Part shown: piece by piece, positions 17,056 through 26,125 of the stretch | Layout of the letters: each line of letters begins with the position of its first letter | Position numbering within the stretch: the first letter of the stretch is position 1 | Source of the DNA: JABDIP01 sp965237625 | GTDB lineage: Bacteria; Pseudomonadota; Alphaproteobacteria; DSM-16000; Inquilinaceae | Direction: 5' to 3' | Length of the DNA stretch: 64,000 nucleotides | NCBI GenBank assembly: GCA_965237625.1 | Contig: CBDEGD010000014.1 | Location: 321,859 to 385,858, forward strand | Notes under the pieces: model-generated | Told to the model about the DNA's origin: nothing | Database searches by the model: none | Seen by the model: the letters and a program-made list of their open reading frames with translations, nothing else | Position numbers and translations under genes: made by a program

Positions 17056-17967
17056 TTAGATCGTATGGACAGTGTTCCAAGTCAGCGTCAGATCGAGTTC
17101 TTCCTGGAGCATCGTCGCGAAGGCCTTGGCCGCTTCGCCCAGCGGTTGCGCCGTGGGCTCGATCCGTGCGTAGTCGACGTTCAGCGGTGGTTCGATGATG
17201 GGGTTGAGACGCCGTCGCCGTCCGTCTGCATCCGGTTCGCAGAGGATGCCCGGCAGGATGGTGAGCCAGTCCGACCGCGACACCATGTCGAGAGTTCCGA
17301 GCATCGCGTCGAGTTCGAGGATTTCGGTGACCTCGATCCCGTTCCCGGCGAGATAGTCGTCGATCCGCAGTCTGCGTGCGTTGGACCGGCTGGGCAGCAC
17401 CAACTTGAGCGGCCCCAGATCGCCGAGCCGCACCGGCTCGAGGTGCCCGCCCCCTGGCGCGCGCACCAGATATTCGCGGTCGGTTCCCATATGCGTCGCC
17501 CGCACCGACACGGGATCGCTGACCGCCGGCACCACGGCGAAATCGAGCTTACCGCTCCCGACCTCGTTGGACAGCTGGAAGGAATAGGCTTCCAGAACCG
17601 ACACGCGAACCATCGGGAATGAGCTGGTGAAGCGCAGGAGCGCCGGGCTCAGCACCGCCCGGGTGAAGGTCGGCATGAGGCCGACGCGGATATGCCCGGT
17701 CACCGAGCCGGAAATGCGATGCAGGATCTCTTCGGCCTCCGCCGACGCCCGCAGCACCCGCGTCGCCTGGGTATAGAACAGCTTGCCCGCCTCGGTCGGC
17801 TGCACGCCGGTGGAACTGCGCGTCAGCAGAGTCACGCCATAGCGCTCCTCGAGGTCGCGCACCTGCATGGACAACCCTGATTGGGTGGCGTTGATGCGTT
17901 GTGCCGCCGCCGAGAACGAGCCTTCTTCGAAGACCGCGACGAAGACCCGGAGCTGTTGCAGTTTCAT
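17056..17967 (-). CDS. LysR-family transcriptional regulator
   Basis: A 303-residue LysR regulator with an N-terminal helix-turn-helix (MKLQQLRVFVAVFEEGSFSAAAQRINATQSGLSMQVRDLE) and a nitrogen-assimilation-control-like effector domain (GHIRVGLMPTFT). It is divergent from the MocA-family gene at 18111, and a 20-bp dyad lies between the two starts. It probably controls that gene and perhaps the adjacent oxidation and transport genes. Its stop lies 3 bp from the dispersed palindrome. Confidence 0.88.
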   Translation of the reverse strand: MKLQQLRVFVAVFEEGSFSAAAQRINATQSGLSMQVRDLEERYGVTLLTRSSTGVQPTEAGKLFYTQATRVLRASAEAEEILHRISGSVTGHIRVGLMPTFTRAVLSPALLRFTSSFPMVRVSVLEAYSFQLSNEVGSGKLDFAVVPAVSDPVSVRATHMGTDREYLVRAPGGGHLEPVRLGDLGPLKLVLPSRSNARRLRIDDYLAGNGIEVTEILELDAMLGTLDMVSRSDWLTILPGILCEPDADGRRRRLNPIIEPPLNVDYARIEPTAQPLGEAAKAFATMLQEELDLTLTWNTVHTI

Positions 17968-18000
17968 TGGCGAGCGCCATCAAGGTTCCTGCTGCCGACT

Positions 18001-18020
18001 ATCAATCATTATGAATTGAT
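18001..18020. promoter_or_regulatory. Dyad operator between LysR and MocA genes
   Basis: ATCAAT at 18001-18006 and ATTGAT at 18015-18020 form an inverted repeat with an 8-bp AT-rich spacer. A further ATCAA half-site follows at about 18030. Its location in the divergent promoter fits a LysR binding site. Confidence 0.5.
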
Positions 18021-18110
18021 CTGAAAGCAATCAACCGCGGTAATCTTTGCGGAAATATGGCCGGGGAGGCTCCTAATGATCGCATATCAAGGGTTGGGGA
18101 CCGACGCCTG

Positions 18111-19142
18111 ATGTCGGAAAATCCGTTCCGCATGGCCGTTGCCGGGTTCGGCTGGTGGGGGCAGCACGTCGTGCGCCGATTGAAAGATCAGGCGCACTTC
18201 AAGGTGTTGGGCGTCGTCGAACCGGCTGTAGAGCGGCATGCCGATATCGCGGCAGCCGGCGTCACCGCTTTCGAGACCCTGGAAACGGTGCTTGCGCGCG
18301 ACGACATCGATGCCGTGGTCCTGACGACGCCGAACACGCTGCACGAGGAGCAGGTGGTGCAGTGCGCCGAGGCCGGCAAGCACGTCTTCTGCGAGAAGCC
18401 GCTCGGCCTGACGGCTGCAAGCGCGCGTCGTTCGGTCGCCATGTGCGAGACCGCCGGCATCACCCTCGGCATCGGTCACGAGCGGCGGTTTGAGCCGGCC
18501 ATGTTGGCGCTGAAACGCGCGATCGATGCGGGCGAACTCGGCACGATCATGCATGCCGAGGCCGCCTTCAGCCATGACAAGCTGATCGGCGTGCCGGCCG
18601 GCGACTGGCGCACCTCCAAGCGCGTATGCCCTGCAGCCGGGATGACGGCCATGGGCATCCATCTTACCGACCTCCTGATCTCGTTCTTCGGCCGGGTCGA
18701 GACGGTGCAGGCGATGACCGCCGACCGCTCGCTGGGCTGGGAAACCGGGGATCTGGTCACGGTGCAGCTCGGCTTCGAGGCCGGCATGACCGCGACGCTG
18801 AGCGCAATTCTGCACACGCCGCATTTCATCCGCATGCATGTCTTCGGGACGACGAAGTGGATCGAGGCGCGCAACGACAGCCATCCCGACACGCCGGGCG
18901 GCAAGGTGCGCTATGTCGAGGCGGTGACTGGGCAGGAGTACCGGGAAACCGTCCTGGACTGGACCGATTCCGTGGTGGCAAACCTGAGCGCCTTTCGCGC
19001 GGCTGCCTTGGGCGAGGCGGACTATCCGTTCACCCATGATCAGATGGTGCACAATATCGAGGTGCTGGAGGCGATCGCGATCTCCGCCGAGGACCGACAT
19101 ACCGTCCGCATCGCCGAGATCGTGTCGGCCGCGAGCCCGTGA
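18111..19142 (+). CDS. Gfo/Idh/MocA family oxidoreductase (copy 2)
   Basis: A 343-residue NAD(P)-dependent oxidoreductase. The Rossmann motif is VAGFGWWGQHVVRRL, with EKP in HVFCEKPLGL and the substrate domain containing MGIHLTDLLISFFG. The ATG at 18111 matches the family's start; an in-frame ATG at 18057 would add 18 residues without homology. It is divergent from the LysR gene and convergent with the cupin gene. It probably oxidises a polyol or sugar derivative. Less related to copies 1 and 3 than they are to each other. Confidence 0.85.
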   Translation: MSENPFRMAVAGFGWWGQHVVRRLKDQAHFKVLGVVEPAVERHADIAAAGVTAFETLETVLARDDIDAVVLTTPNTLHEEQVVQCAEAGKHVFCEKPLGLTAASARRSVAMCETAGITLGIGHERRFEPAMLALKRAIDAGELGTIMHAEAAFSHDKLIGVPAGDWRTSKRVCPAAGMTAMGIHLTDLLISFFGRVETVQAMTADRSLGWETGDLVTVQLGFEAGMTATLSAILHTPHFIRMHVFGTTKWIEARNDSHPDTPGGKVRYVEAVTGQEYRETVLDWTDSVVANLSAFRAAALGEADYPFTHDQMVHNIEVLEAIAISAEDRHTVRIAEIVSAASP

Positions 19143-19168
19143 CCGGGTCATACCCCTGTCCCTTGGTG

Positions 19169-19567
19169 TCAGACCGTGTCTCCGGCCGACAGATGTGGAA
19201 CGGTGACGCCGGTTTCAACGAAGGTGCGGGTCACCTCGCGGCCGCCATAGATCCACATGATCACCAGCCGCTGCTGCCCGGGATTGCGGAAGAAATGCGG
19301 ATTGCCGGCCGGGGCGAAAGCCGTATCGCCGCGGCCGAGGCGGACGATCTGGCCACCGATGCTGGCCTCTGCCTCGCCCTCCAGGATCGTCACCTGCTCG
19401 TCGCAATTATGGGTGTGCATCGGCGCGCCGCATCCCGGCGGAAAGACCGTGGTTCCGCTGGTGAATGGCGTGGTCTCCGCGTTGCCCTTGCCGATCATCA
19501 GGCGGGTCTCGACCCCGTCGCCGCGGCTGAGGGGAGTGATTTCATCATACCGTACCGTCAGACCCAT
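19169..19567 (-). CDS. Cupin-domain protein
   Basis: A 132-residue single-domain cupin. Metal ligands are visible in PMHTHNCDEQVTILEGE (two His, one Glu) and in GNPHFFRN (His). The ATG at 19567 follows GAAGGGGAAGG. It lies divergently, about 30 bp from the broken Ldh2-type gene and convergent with the MocA gene. Small cupins like this often bind or isomerise an organic acid in catabolic clusters. The specific substrate is not recognisable. Confidence 0.8.
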   Translation of the reverse strand: MGLTVRYDEITPLSRGDGVETRLMIGKGNAETTPFTSGTTVFPPGCGAPMHTHNCDEQVTILEGEAEASIGGQIVRLGRGDTAFAPAGNPHFFRNPGQQRLVIMWIYGGREVTRTFVETGVTVPHLSAGDTV

Positions 19568-19598
19568 TGGCCTTCCCCTTCCGAATTTCGATGCGCCC

Positions 19599-20668
19599 GT
19601 GCCCGATAGGACCGGCACCATAGCGGCTGGGGTCGTCTCGTTCGACGCGCTTCAGGGATTTATCGCCCGTGCGCTGGGCGCAATCGGCATGCAAGCGGCG
19701 GACGCGTCGAGAGTGGCCGCGCTGATGGCGACGGCCGATCTGAGCGGCCAGGACGGTCACGGCGTCTTCCGCCTGCCGCAATACGTCCGGCGCATCAAGG
19801 CGGGCGGGATCAATCTGACGCCGCGCTTCCGGGTGATCGAGGACCGGCCGGCCACCGCTCTCATCGATGGCGATAACGGCTTCGGCCATCTCGTCATGAG
19901 CCATGCGGCCGACCGCGCGATCGAGAAGGCTCGCACCACCGGCATCGCCTGGGTTGGCGCGCGCATGTCGAACCATGCCGGCCCCGCGGCGCTCTATGCG
20001 ATGCAGGCCCTGAAGCACGACATGATCGGGCTCTATGTCGCCGTCGGCAGCGCCAACCACCTGCCGCCCTGGGCGGGACCGAGATGCTTTTGTCCACCAA
20101 CCCCATCGCGGTGGCCATCCCCTCTGCGACACGGCCGCCCATCGTGCTGGACATGGCGACGACGGTGGCCGCCTACGGCAAGGTCAAGACGGCGGCGCAA
20201 AGCGGCGAGATGATGCCCGAGGGCTGGATGATCGACCGGGAGGGCAAGCCGCTGCTTGACCCGGCGCGGGCCGGCGAAGGCTTCCTGCTTCCGATCGGCG
20301 GCGCCAAGGGCTATGGGCTCGCACTGATTTTCGGCATCTTGGCCGGGACGCTGAACGGAGCGGCATTCGGGCGCGACGTCGTGGATTTCAACGCCGACGC
20401 CAAATCGGTGACCAATACCGGTCATTTCATCCTGGCGCTCGACATCCGGGCCTTTGTGGACGTTACCGCCTTCAAGGCGGAGATCGACGCGATCTGGGAA
20501 CAAATGAAATCCTCTCCGCGCCTGCCCGGATTCGGCGAAATCCGATTGCCCGGCGAGCGCCTGGCCCGGGTGCGGGCGGAGCGCATTGCCGGCGGCATCC
20601 CGGTGCCGGAATCGCTGCGCTCCGCGCTCGACACCGTGGCCGACGATCTGGGCGTGGAACGGCTCTAG
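19599..20668 (+). pseudogene. Ldh2-type malate/lactate dehydrogenase, one-base frameshift
   Basis: An NAD(P)-dependent 2-hydroxyacid dehydrogenase of the Ldh2/MDG2 family. Frame 1 covers 19599-20076 (SGQDGHGVFRLPQYVRRIKAGG, then MSNHAGPAALYAM). Frame 2 covers the rest from 20084 (LLSTNPIAVAIPS, GGAKGYGLALIFGIL). The break is at 20071-20073, where TGGGCGGGACC replaces the expected TGGGGCGGGACC; restoring one G gives the conserved PPWGGTEMLLSTNP and a full product of about 356 residues. The start is probably GTG at 19599. It could be a real mutation or a homopolymer sequencing error. Confidence 0.8.
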
Positions 20669-20679
20669 ATCAACCCTGG

Positions 20680-21156
20680 TCACGCCGCCGCGCGTGTCGC
20701 GCCGTTGATCGTCCAGGTCTCGGTCACCTTGCTCCCGGACATCTGAAGCATCTTGGACACCGCGCAATGGTGGCGCAGCTTGGTCACGACCGCGTCGATC
20801 CCGGTATCCGGTCCGGTCATGTCCGCCGTGATGTTGATCTTCACGTCGGGGAACGGCAGGTCGATGGGCTCGATCAGCCGCGTGCCGCGGCTGTCCATCC
20901 GGGTCACGACGTCGATCTCCATCGAGGTGATCTCGATGCCATTGGCCTTGGCGAGCTTGTTCGAGATGACATGGGTGCAGCCGACCAGCCCGGCGATCAT
21001 GGTCTCGACGGGCATCGGCCCGAGATTGGTGCCGCCACGCTCGATCGGCTCGTCGATCACCAACTCCACGTCGCGTGACCGCACGACCGAGCGGGTCGCC
21101 GTCTCCTGCCGGCCGGTAACGCGGAACGTCCAGACAGGTTTCTCCTTGATCTTCAT
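20680..21156 (-). CDS. OsmC-family protein
   Basis: A 158-residue OsmC/Ohr-fold protein with both redox-type cysteines, Cys60 in GLVGCTHVISNKLA and Cys131 in RHHCAVSKML. Members reduce organic peroxides or act as thiol-dependent hydrolases. The ATG (21156) overlaps the stop of the upstream racemase-fold gene (ATGA). In this operon of organic-acid genes it may protect against oxidative by-products. It is convergent with the broken dehydrogenase gene. Confidence 0.82.
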   Translation of the reverse strand: MKIKEKPVWTFRVTGRQETATRSVVRSRDVELVIDEPIERGGTNLGPMPVETMIAGLVGCTHVISNKLAKANGIEITSMEIDVVTRMDSRGTRLIEPIDLPFPDVKINITADMTGPDTGIDAVVTKLRHHCAVSKMLQMSGSKVTETWTINGATRAAA

Positions 21157-21896
21157 TGCGGGTCCTCTCCTGCAAATTCGGATGGAAGGGGCATGCGGGT
21201 GATGCGGCCGCCGCGGTCCAGCGGATCGGCAATTCCGTGGCGTCGCAGCGCGTACCAATAAGTCGCGGCATTGACCGAAACGACCGGGCGGCCGAGGTGC
21301 TCCTCGATTGCGTCCACGATGTCGATGATGCCAAGCGCACCGCCGACATGCAGGATCGTATCCACAGTGTCGTCGATCAGCTGTTCGAAGGCGGCCATGG
21401 CGGTTTCGGGCGTGACATCGATGATGCTTTCGGAGCGTGGGACCTCCAGCCAGGTGGTCCGCCGGACCTCGAAGCCCAACGCCTCGTAGTACCCCTGTAC
21501 GCTCTTGGCATTGGCCTCGGACATAGGCGACAGCACTGCGATCCGCCGTGCGTCGAGGGTGCGCAGCGCCGCCTCGCAGGCATCCGTCGCGGTGACGACC
21601 GGAACGCCGGGAACCGCGTCGGCGATCTCGGTGCGGTAGCGCGCCTGTCGCTCGACGGACCAGTGCCGCATCTCCACCGAGTTGCCGCAGATCACCGTGT
21701 CGGGCCAGCAGAACCGCGTTCCCGGCAAGGCGCGCAGGACGGCCTCCGGCACCGCGTCCGCCTGCGAGATGTCGAAGCGATAGACCTGATTGCTGACGCC
21801 GTCGGGGCGCATCGCCTCGTATTCCGGCTGCATATTGGAGTTTTGCAGCGGGACCATGATCGCAAAAACGCCGCGCGGGCCGAAGCGGTCCGCCAT
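21153..21896 (-). CDS. Asp/Glu racemase superfamily protein without the usual cysteine
   Basis: A 247-residue protein of the maleate isomerase / arylmalonate decarboxylase branch. Features are MVPLQNSNMQPEYEAMRP at the N-terminus, DTVICGNSVEM (residues 66-76), VTATDACEAAL near residue 105 and GRPVVSVNAATYWYALR near 202-218. In arylmalonate decarboxylase the second half carries a catalytic Cys in an ILxxCGG context; here residues 181-186 read ILHVGG, with Val at that place. Cys70 lies near but not clearly at the first-half position. Translationally coupled to the OsmC gene. The reaction cannot be assigned. Confidence 0.7.
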   Translation of the reverse strand: MADRFGPRGVFAIMVPLQNSNMQPEYEAMRPDGVSNQVYRFDISQADAVPEAVLRALPGTRFCWPDTVICGNSVEMRHWSVERQARYRTEIADAVPGVPVVTATDACEAALRTLDARRIAVLSPMSEANAKSVQGYYEALGFEVRRTTWLEVPRSESIIDVTPETAMAAFEQLIDDTVDTILHVGGALGIIDIVDAIEEHLGRPVVSVNAATYWYALRRHGIADPLDRGGRITRMPLPSEFAGEDPQ

Positions 21897-22003
21897 GCTT
21901 TTTCCCTCCCTCGGCCGTGCCTTGCGAGGCAGTCAACTCATGATCGCCAGTCGGCAGCGATTTTCGGGAAACGGGGGCGCGAAGATCGCGCCCCGCCCCT
22001 GGC

Positions 22004-22963
22004 TCAGTTGGTGATCGACTCGACCAGCGCCTTGTAAGCGGTGTCCTGTTCCTCCCGCATGGCCTGGTATTCGTCGCCGGTCAGCAGCTCGATGTTCTCG
22101 CCGAGCCGGCCCATCATCCGCGTATAGGACCGATCCTCCTGAAGCGCCGTGAACGCGTCCTGGAGCTTCGCGACGACATCGTCCGGCGTTCCGGCCGGTG
22201 CCAGCACGACGCGGTGCATGAAGCCGATGTCGCCCTCGATCCCGGCCTCGGCGAAGGTCGGCACATCGTCATAGATCCGCTCAGCGCCGGCCGAGGCCAG
22301 CACGCGGATCTGGCCGGCATTCAGCAGCGAGCCGATGGTCGAAGGAAAGCCCATCGTCACGTCGGCATCGCCCGACAGCAGCGCCTGCATGGCCGGTCCA
22401 CCGCCCTGGTACGGCACAAGATTGAAATCGGCTCCGGACGATTTCATGATCTGCGCCGCCGGCACGAAGAGCGCGCCCCAATTTCCGGAATGCGCCATGC
22501 GTACGCTGCCGGGGTTCGACGACGCCGCACCGATCAGATCGTCGAAGCTCTGATACGGGCTGTCGGCGCGCACGACCACCGCGATCGGCGCATAATTGAC
22601 CCGCGCGATCGGCACGAAATCCGTCCGCGGATCGTAGGGCAGGTTCTCGACGTGCTGTTGCAGCATGTCGATGTAGTTGTGCGAGAACAGCAGGGTGTAG
22701 CCATCGGCGGCGGCGTTCGCCACTTCCTGCGTACCCTTCTGGCCACCCGCGCCCGGCGTCAGGCGCACGATCATCGCCTGTCCCAGATATTGCGGAATGG
22801 TCGAGGTGATGACCCGCGCGTTGAGGTCGTGCGAGCCGCCCGCGCCGAGCGGAATGACCAGCGTGATCGGCTTCTCGGGATATTCGGCAAGCGCCGGCGT
22901 CGCCGCCGCCAGGAATACCGCCGCGGCCGCGGCAACGGTTCGTCGCAATGTTTTCCAGAACAT
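22004..22963 (-). CDS. TctC/Bug-type solute-binding protein (system 1)
   Basis: Periplasmic receptor of a tripartite tricarboxylate transporter, 319 residues. The signal peptide is at residues 1-26 (hydrophobic AAAAAVFLAAATPALA, cut after ALA). The mature part starts EYPEKPITLVIPLGAGGSHD, and LVPYQGGGPAMQALLSGDADV is the family signature. GGGAGT precedes the ATG. Genes for TctA and TctB lie directly upstream in the same direction. The ligand is probably a carboxylate; the ligand-contact loop (GAGGSHD) does not identify which one. Confidence 0.9.
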   Translation of the reverse strand: MFWKTLRRTVAAAAAVFLAAATPALAEYPEKPITLVIPLGAGGSHDLNARVITSTIPQYLGQAMIVRLTPGAGGQKGTQEVANAAADGYTLLFSHNYIDMLQQHVENLPYDPRTDFVPIARVNYAPIAVVVRADSPYQSFDDLIGAASSNPGSVRMAHSGNWGALFVPAAQIMKSSGADFNLVPYQGGGPAMQALLSGDADVTMGFPSTIGSLLNAGQIRVLASAGAERIYDDVPTFAEAGIEGDIGFMHRVVLAPAGTPDDVVAKLQDAFTALQEDRSYTRMMGRLGENIELLTGDEYQAMREEQDTAYKALVESITN

Positions 22964-23032
22964 GACTTCGTTACTCCCTTTGCATCGTGTTGGTCTGTAT
23001 TCGGGCTCATACGGGCGATGCTCCCGTGCCCC

Positions 23033-24517
23033 CTATCCGGTTGCAATGCTGCGCATTCTCCGTCTCAGCAAGATCGCGATGACCGGCGTCGCCACCAGCA
23101 TCGCCAGCATGCCCACTCGCTCCCCGAAGAGGAAGCCGATCGGGTCGTTCTGGGACATCGCGACGGTCTGGCCGAATGCGTATTCCAGCCGAGGCCCGAG
23201 GATGAAGCCCATCACCATGGGCATGACGTCGAAGCGGGCGGCGCGCGCCGCGATGCCGAAGGCGCCGAACGCCACCAGCATCAGAAGATCGACCGTATCG
23301 GAGCGGAACACGAACGCTCCGGCGAAGGCGAACATGATGACGATCGGGATCAGCAGCGAATATTTGATCGTCACCAGCCGAGAGAAGAACGGCACCGACA
23401 GATACCCGATCACCAGGAACAGCAGATTGGCGAACACCATAGCGATCAGGATCGCGTAGACCGTGGCCCCCTGCTGCTCGAAAAGCTGTGGCCCGGGGCG
23501 CAGGCCCTGCGCCACGAAGGCGCCGAGCAGGATCGCGGTCACGTTGTCGCCCGGGATTCCCAAAGTCAGCAGCGGCACCAGCGTCGGTCCATTCACGGCG
23601 TTGTTGGCGGCCTCCGCGGCGGCGACGCCCTCGACCTCCCCCTTGCCGAAGCTGTCCGGGTCCTTGCTGGCGTTCTTCGCCGCCGAATAGCCCATCATGG
23701 CGGCCACGACCTGACCCAATCCGGGAATGATGCCGATCGCGGTGCCGATCGCGGTCGAGCGGCAGATCGTCCGGAAACATCGTCGGAACTCCGCGACGGT
23801 CAGCCTTGCGCCCATCAGCGCCGACAGCGCCCGGCCCTGGGTCGAGCGCATCACCGCCGTGGCGATCTCAGGGATGGCGAAGACGCCGATCAACATCGGC
23901 AACAGCGGGATGCCCGATTTCAGATCGAACAGGCCGAAGGTGAAACGCTCGACCCCGCCGAGCGGATCGGTCCCGACGAAGGACAGCGCAAGGCCCAACA
24001 GCATCATGAGGAGATGCCGTTTGATCGAATCGCCGCCCGACGTGGCCGCGATGATCACCAGCGACATGAGCAGGACCGCGAAGAGCTCCGGCGGACCGAA
24101 CTGCATCACCAGGAAGGCGATCGGGAAGATCATCAGGATCGTGAAGATGTCTGACGCGGTGTCGCCGAAGACCGACGCGAACAGTGCCATGTCGAGCGCC
24201 TTGCGCGACTGGCCCTTCTTGGTGAGCTGGTAGCCGTCCCGCGTGGTCGCGACCGCGGCGCCGGTACCGGGCATCGATACCAGGATGGCCGGCACGCTGC
24301 CGCCGAATATGCCGCCCTTGTAAACACCCAGCAGGAACGGGATGCCGACCAGCGGATCCAGGAAGAACGAGATCGGCAGCAGGATCGCCATCGCCATGAG
24401 CGTGGTGAAGCCCGGCAGGGCGCCTACCAGCATGCCGCCAAACAGGCCCGCGCTCATCATCAGGATGGTGTCGAGCCGCAGCGCCATGCCGAAGCCCTCG
24501 GCGAACTGATCAAGCAT
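23033..24517 (-). CDS. TctA-family permease (system 1)
   Basis: Large membrane subunit of the tripartite tricarboxylate transporter, 494 residues with about 10-12 hydrophobic segments. The conserved GALPGFTTLMAMAILLP near residues 30-50 and the second half's GIIPGLGQVVAAMMGYSAAK are both typical of TctA, as is EAANNAVNGPTLVPLLTLGIPGD. Its gene follows tctB by about 12 bp and precedes tctC. It moves carboxylates inward with a sodium or proton gradient. Confidence 0.92.
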   Translation of the reverse strand: MLDQFAEGFGMALRLDTILMMSAGLFGGMLVGALPGFTTLMAMAILLPISFFLDPLVGIPFLLGVYKGGIFGGSVPAILVSMPGTGAAVATTRDGYQLTKKGQSRKALDMALFASVFGDTASDIFTILMIFPIAFLVMQFGPPELFAVLLMSLVIIAATSGGDSIKRHLLMMLLGLALSFVGTDPLGGVERFTFGLFDLKSGIPLLPMLIGVFAIPEIATAVMRSTQGRALSALMGARLTVAEFRRCFRTICRSTAIGTAIGIIPGLGQVVAAMMGYSAAKNASKDPDSFGKGEVEGVAAAEAANNAVNGPTLVPLLTLGIPGDNVTAILLGAFVAQGLRPGPQLFEQQGATVYAILIAMVFANLLFLVIGYLSVPFFSRLVTIKYSLLIPIVIMFAFAGAFVFRSDTVDLLMLVAFGAFGIAARAARFDVMPMVMGFILGPRLEYAFGQTVAMSQNDPIGFLFGERVGMLAMLVATPVIAILLRRRMRSIATG

Positions 24518-24529
24518 GGCAGACCACCG

Positions 24530-25090
24530 TCATTGCACGCTCTGGAGGGCGGGAGCAGCCGTGGAGCCGAACTCGCCCAGCAGACGCGCATAGGCGAACT
24601 CGATGGCGGACAACTCCGGCAGCGATACCGCCAGAAGGCGGGTCGCCACAAGATAGAGGACGACCGGCGACAGCGCGGACACAAGGCCGATCTGGACGAG
24701 GCTCCGGTTTCCGACGAGGAAGGCGATCGCCGCCATCGACACGGCACTGGAAATCAGGAAGCCGACGGGCCCCATGGCAAGCGCATAAACGGTCATAATC
24801 GCAAACAGCCAGACCGCGCGGCGCTGGCCCGATGTTTGTGCCGCCCTTGGGACGCGAATGCCCTCCGGCCGCCGCAGGCGTTGAACGAGCAGGATCGCCG
24901 AAAGGATGGCGAGGCCGCCCAGGACGAGGGCCGGAAACAGGGTCGGCGGTATCGCGGTCAATGACCGCCCGAACAGGATTTTCGGCGGCGCGATCAACAC
25001 TGCAATGAAGATCAGGCCGAGCGTGGAGAGCAGCAGCACCGCAGCGCCGACAACGATTTCCGGGTCGATGCGTTGCGGCGATTGAGTCAC
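24530..25090 (-). CDS. TctB-family permease (system 1)
   Basis: Small membrane subunit of the same transporter, 186 residues with four predicted hydrophobic segments (VVGAAVLLLSTLGLIFIAVL, LFPALVLGGLAILSAILLV, WLFAIMTVYALAMGPVGFLI, LVSALSPVVLYLVATRLL). The start is GTG at 25090, preceded by GGAGGATAC. It lies directly upstream of tctA. TctB sequences are weakly conserved, so the assignment rests mainly on topology and position. Confidence 0.82.
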   Translation of the reverse strand: MTQSPQRIDPEIVVGAAVLLLSTLGLIFIAVLIAPPKILFGRSLTAIPPTLFPALVLGGLAILSAILLVQRLRRPEGIRVPRAAQTSGQRRAVWLFAIMTVYALAMGPVGFLISSAVSMAAIAFLVGNRSLVQIGLVSALSPVVLYLVATRLLAVSLPELSAIEFAYARLLGEFGSTAAPALQSVQ

Positions 25091-25182
25091 CGTATCCTCC
25101 CCTTACCGCAAGCAAAGGTTAGCCCGCATCTCACCAATCCGAAATGCGAACTTTCGATAGCTGAATGCATAACCTGCATATG

Positions 25183-26112
25183 CTATGCGTCCGACAGATC
25201 GGCATCGAACAGCGCCGTCAGCGCCGGGTCGAAAGCCGAACGCGTGATCTCGACCTCGGCCCGCGTCACGTCGGCGAACGCCGCGCGGGCATTCCGGTCG
25301 AGTTCGATGATCTCTACTCCCTCGGCGCACAGCTTGTCCGCGCAGATCGTATCGTCCTCCTCTGCGAACCGGCGCTGGGCCACGGTCGCCTCCGACACCG
25401 CCGCTTCGATCGCCGCGCGGCGGTCCGGCGGCCAACCCGCCACCCGTTCGGCATTGAACAGCACCAGCGCCACGCCGAGCAGATGGCGGGTCAGCGTGAC
25501 GTGCCGGTGGGTCTCATGCAGGCCGAAATTGTAGATGTTGGTCAGCGGGTTCTCCTGGGCGTCGACCTGCCCGGAGCGCACCGCCTCGGGCAAATCGCGC
25601 ACATCGATCGCCCGCGGCTCGAATCCCAGGGCCCGGAACACTCGTTGGTGGTCCGGGTTGGCCAGCGTGCGCAGCTTCAGCCCGGCGCAGTCGGATGGCC
25701 GATGGATCGCACGGGTGCTGGATATGTGCCGCAACCCGTTATCCCAATAACCGAGCACCTCGAAGCCGGTCGCGTCAGCCATTTCGGCCTTCAGCCGCGC
25801 GCCAACCCCGCCATCCAGCACCGCATAGGCGCGGCGGCGGTCCGGGACCACGAAATGCTGGTCGAAGAGACCGAGTTGCGGCACCCGCTTCGCCAGATAG
25901 CTGGAGGAGAAATAGCAGCCGTCGATTTGACCGCTCTCGGTCAGCGTCAGCAGGTCGGCGGCCTTGTGCCCGCGGGCGACGATATTCTCGTCGAAGACCA
26001 GTTCGACCGCGCCGGCCGTATTGCGCTTTACCGCCTCCGCCAGCACCCGCCCGCCCCGTGTGTGGACCGAGTTCTCGCCCTGATAGCCGCCGAACTTCAG
26101 CGTCTCCGCCAT
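25183..26112 (-). CDS. DctP-like TRAP substrate-binding protein without signal peptide
   Basis: A 309-residue protein of the DctP/TRAP receptor family. GGRVLAEAVKRNTAGAVELV, DLLTLTESGQIDGCYFSSSYL, GLKLRTLANPDHQRVFRALG and LPEAVRSGQVDAQENPLTNI are the family's landmarks. It begins MAETLKFGGYQGENSVHTRG with no hydrophobic leader, and an in-frame TGA lies seven codons upstream of the ATG, so no longer start is possible. No TRAP permease genes are adjacent; neighbours are a MocA gene and TctB. Either the leader was lost or the protein works in the cytoplasm. Confidence 0.75.
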   Translation of the reverse strand: MAETLKFGGYQGENSVHTRGGRVLAEAVKRNTAGAVELVFDENIVARGHKAADLLTLTESGQIDGCYFSSSYLAKRVPQLGLFDQHFVVPDRRRAYAVLDGGVGARLKAEMADATGFEVLGYWDNGLRHISSTRAIHRPSDCAGLKLRTLANPDHQRVFRALGFEPRAIDVRDLPEAVRSGQVDAQENPLTNIYNFGLHETHRHVTLTRHLLGVALVLFNAERVAGWPPDRRAAIEAAVSEATVAQRRFAEEDDTICADKLCAEGVEIIELDRNARAAFADVTRAEVEITRSAFDPALTALFDADLSDA

Positions 26113-26125
26113 GTCGCCCCCATCT

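Noticed and set aside
22214..24154. A 646-codon plus-strand open frame over tctC and tctA
   Set aside because: Composition is extremely rich in Arg, His, Gln and Asp, as expected for the reverse of membrane-protein codons; tctA and tctC are certain on the other strand.
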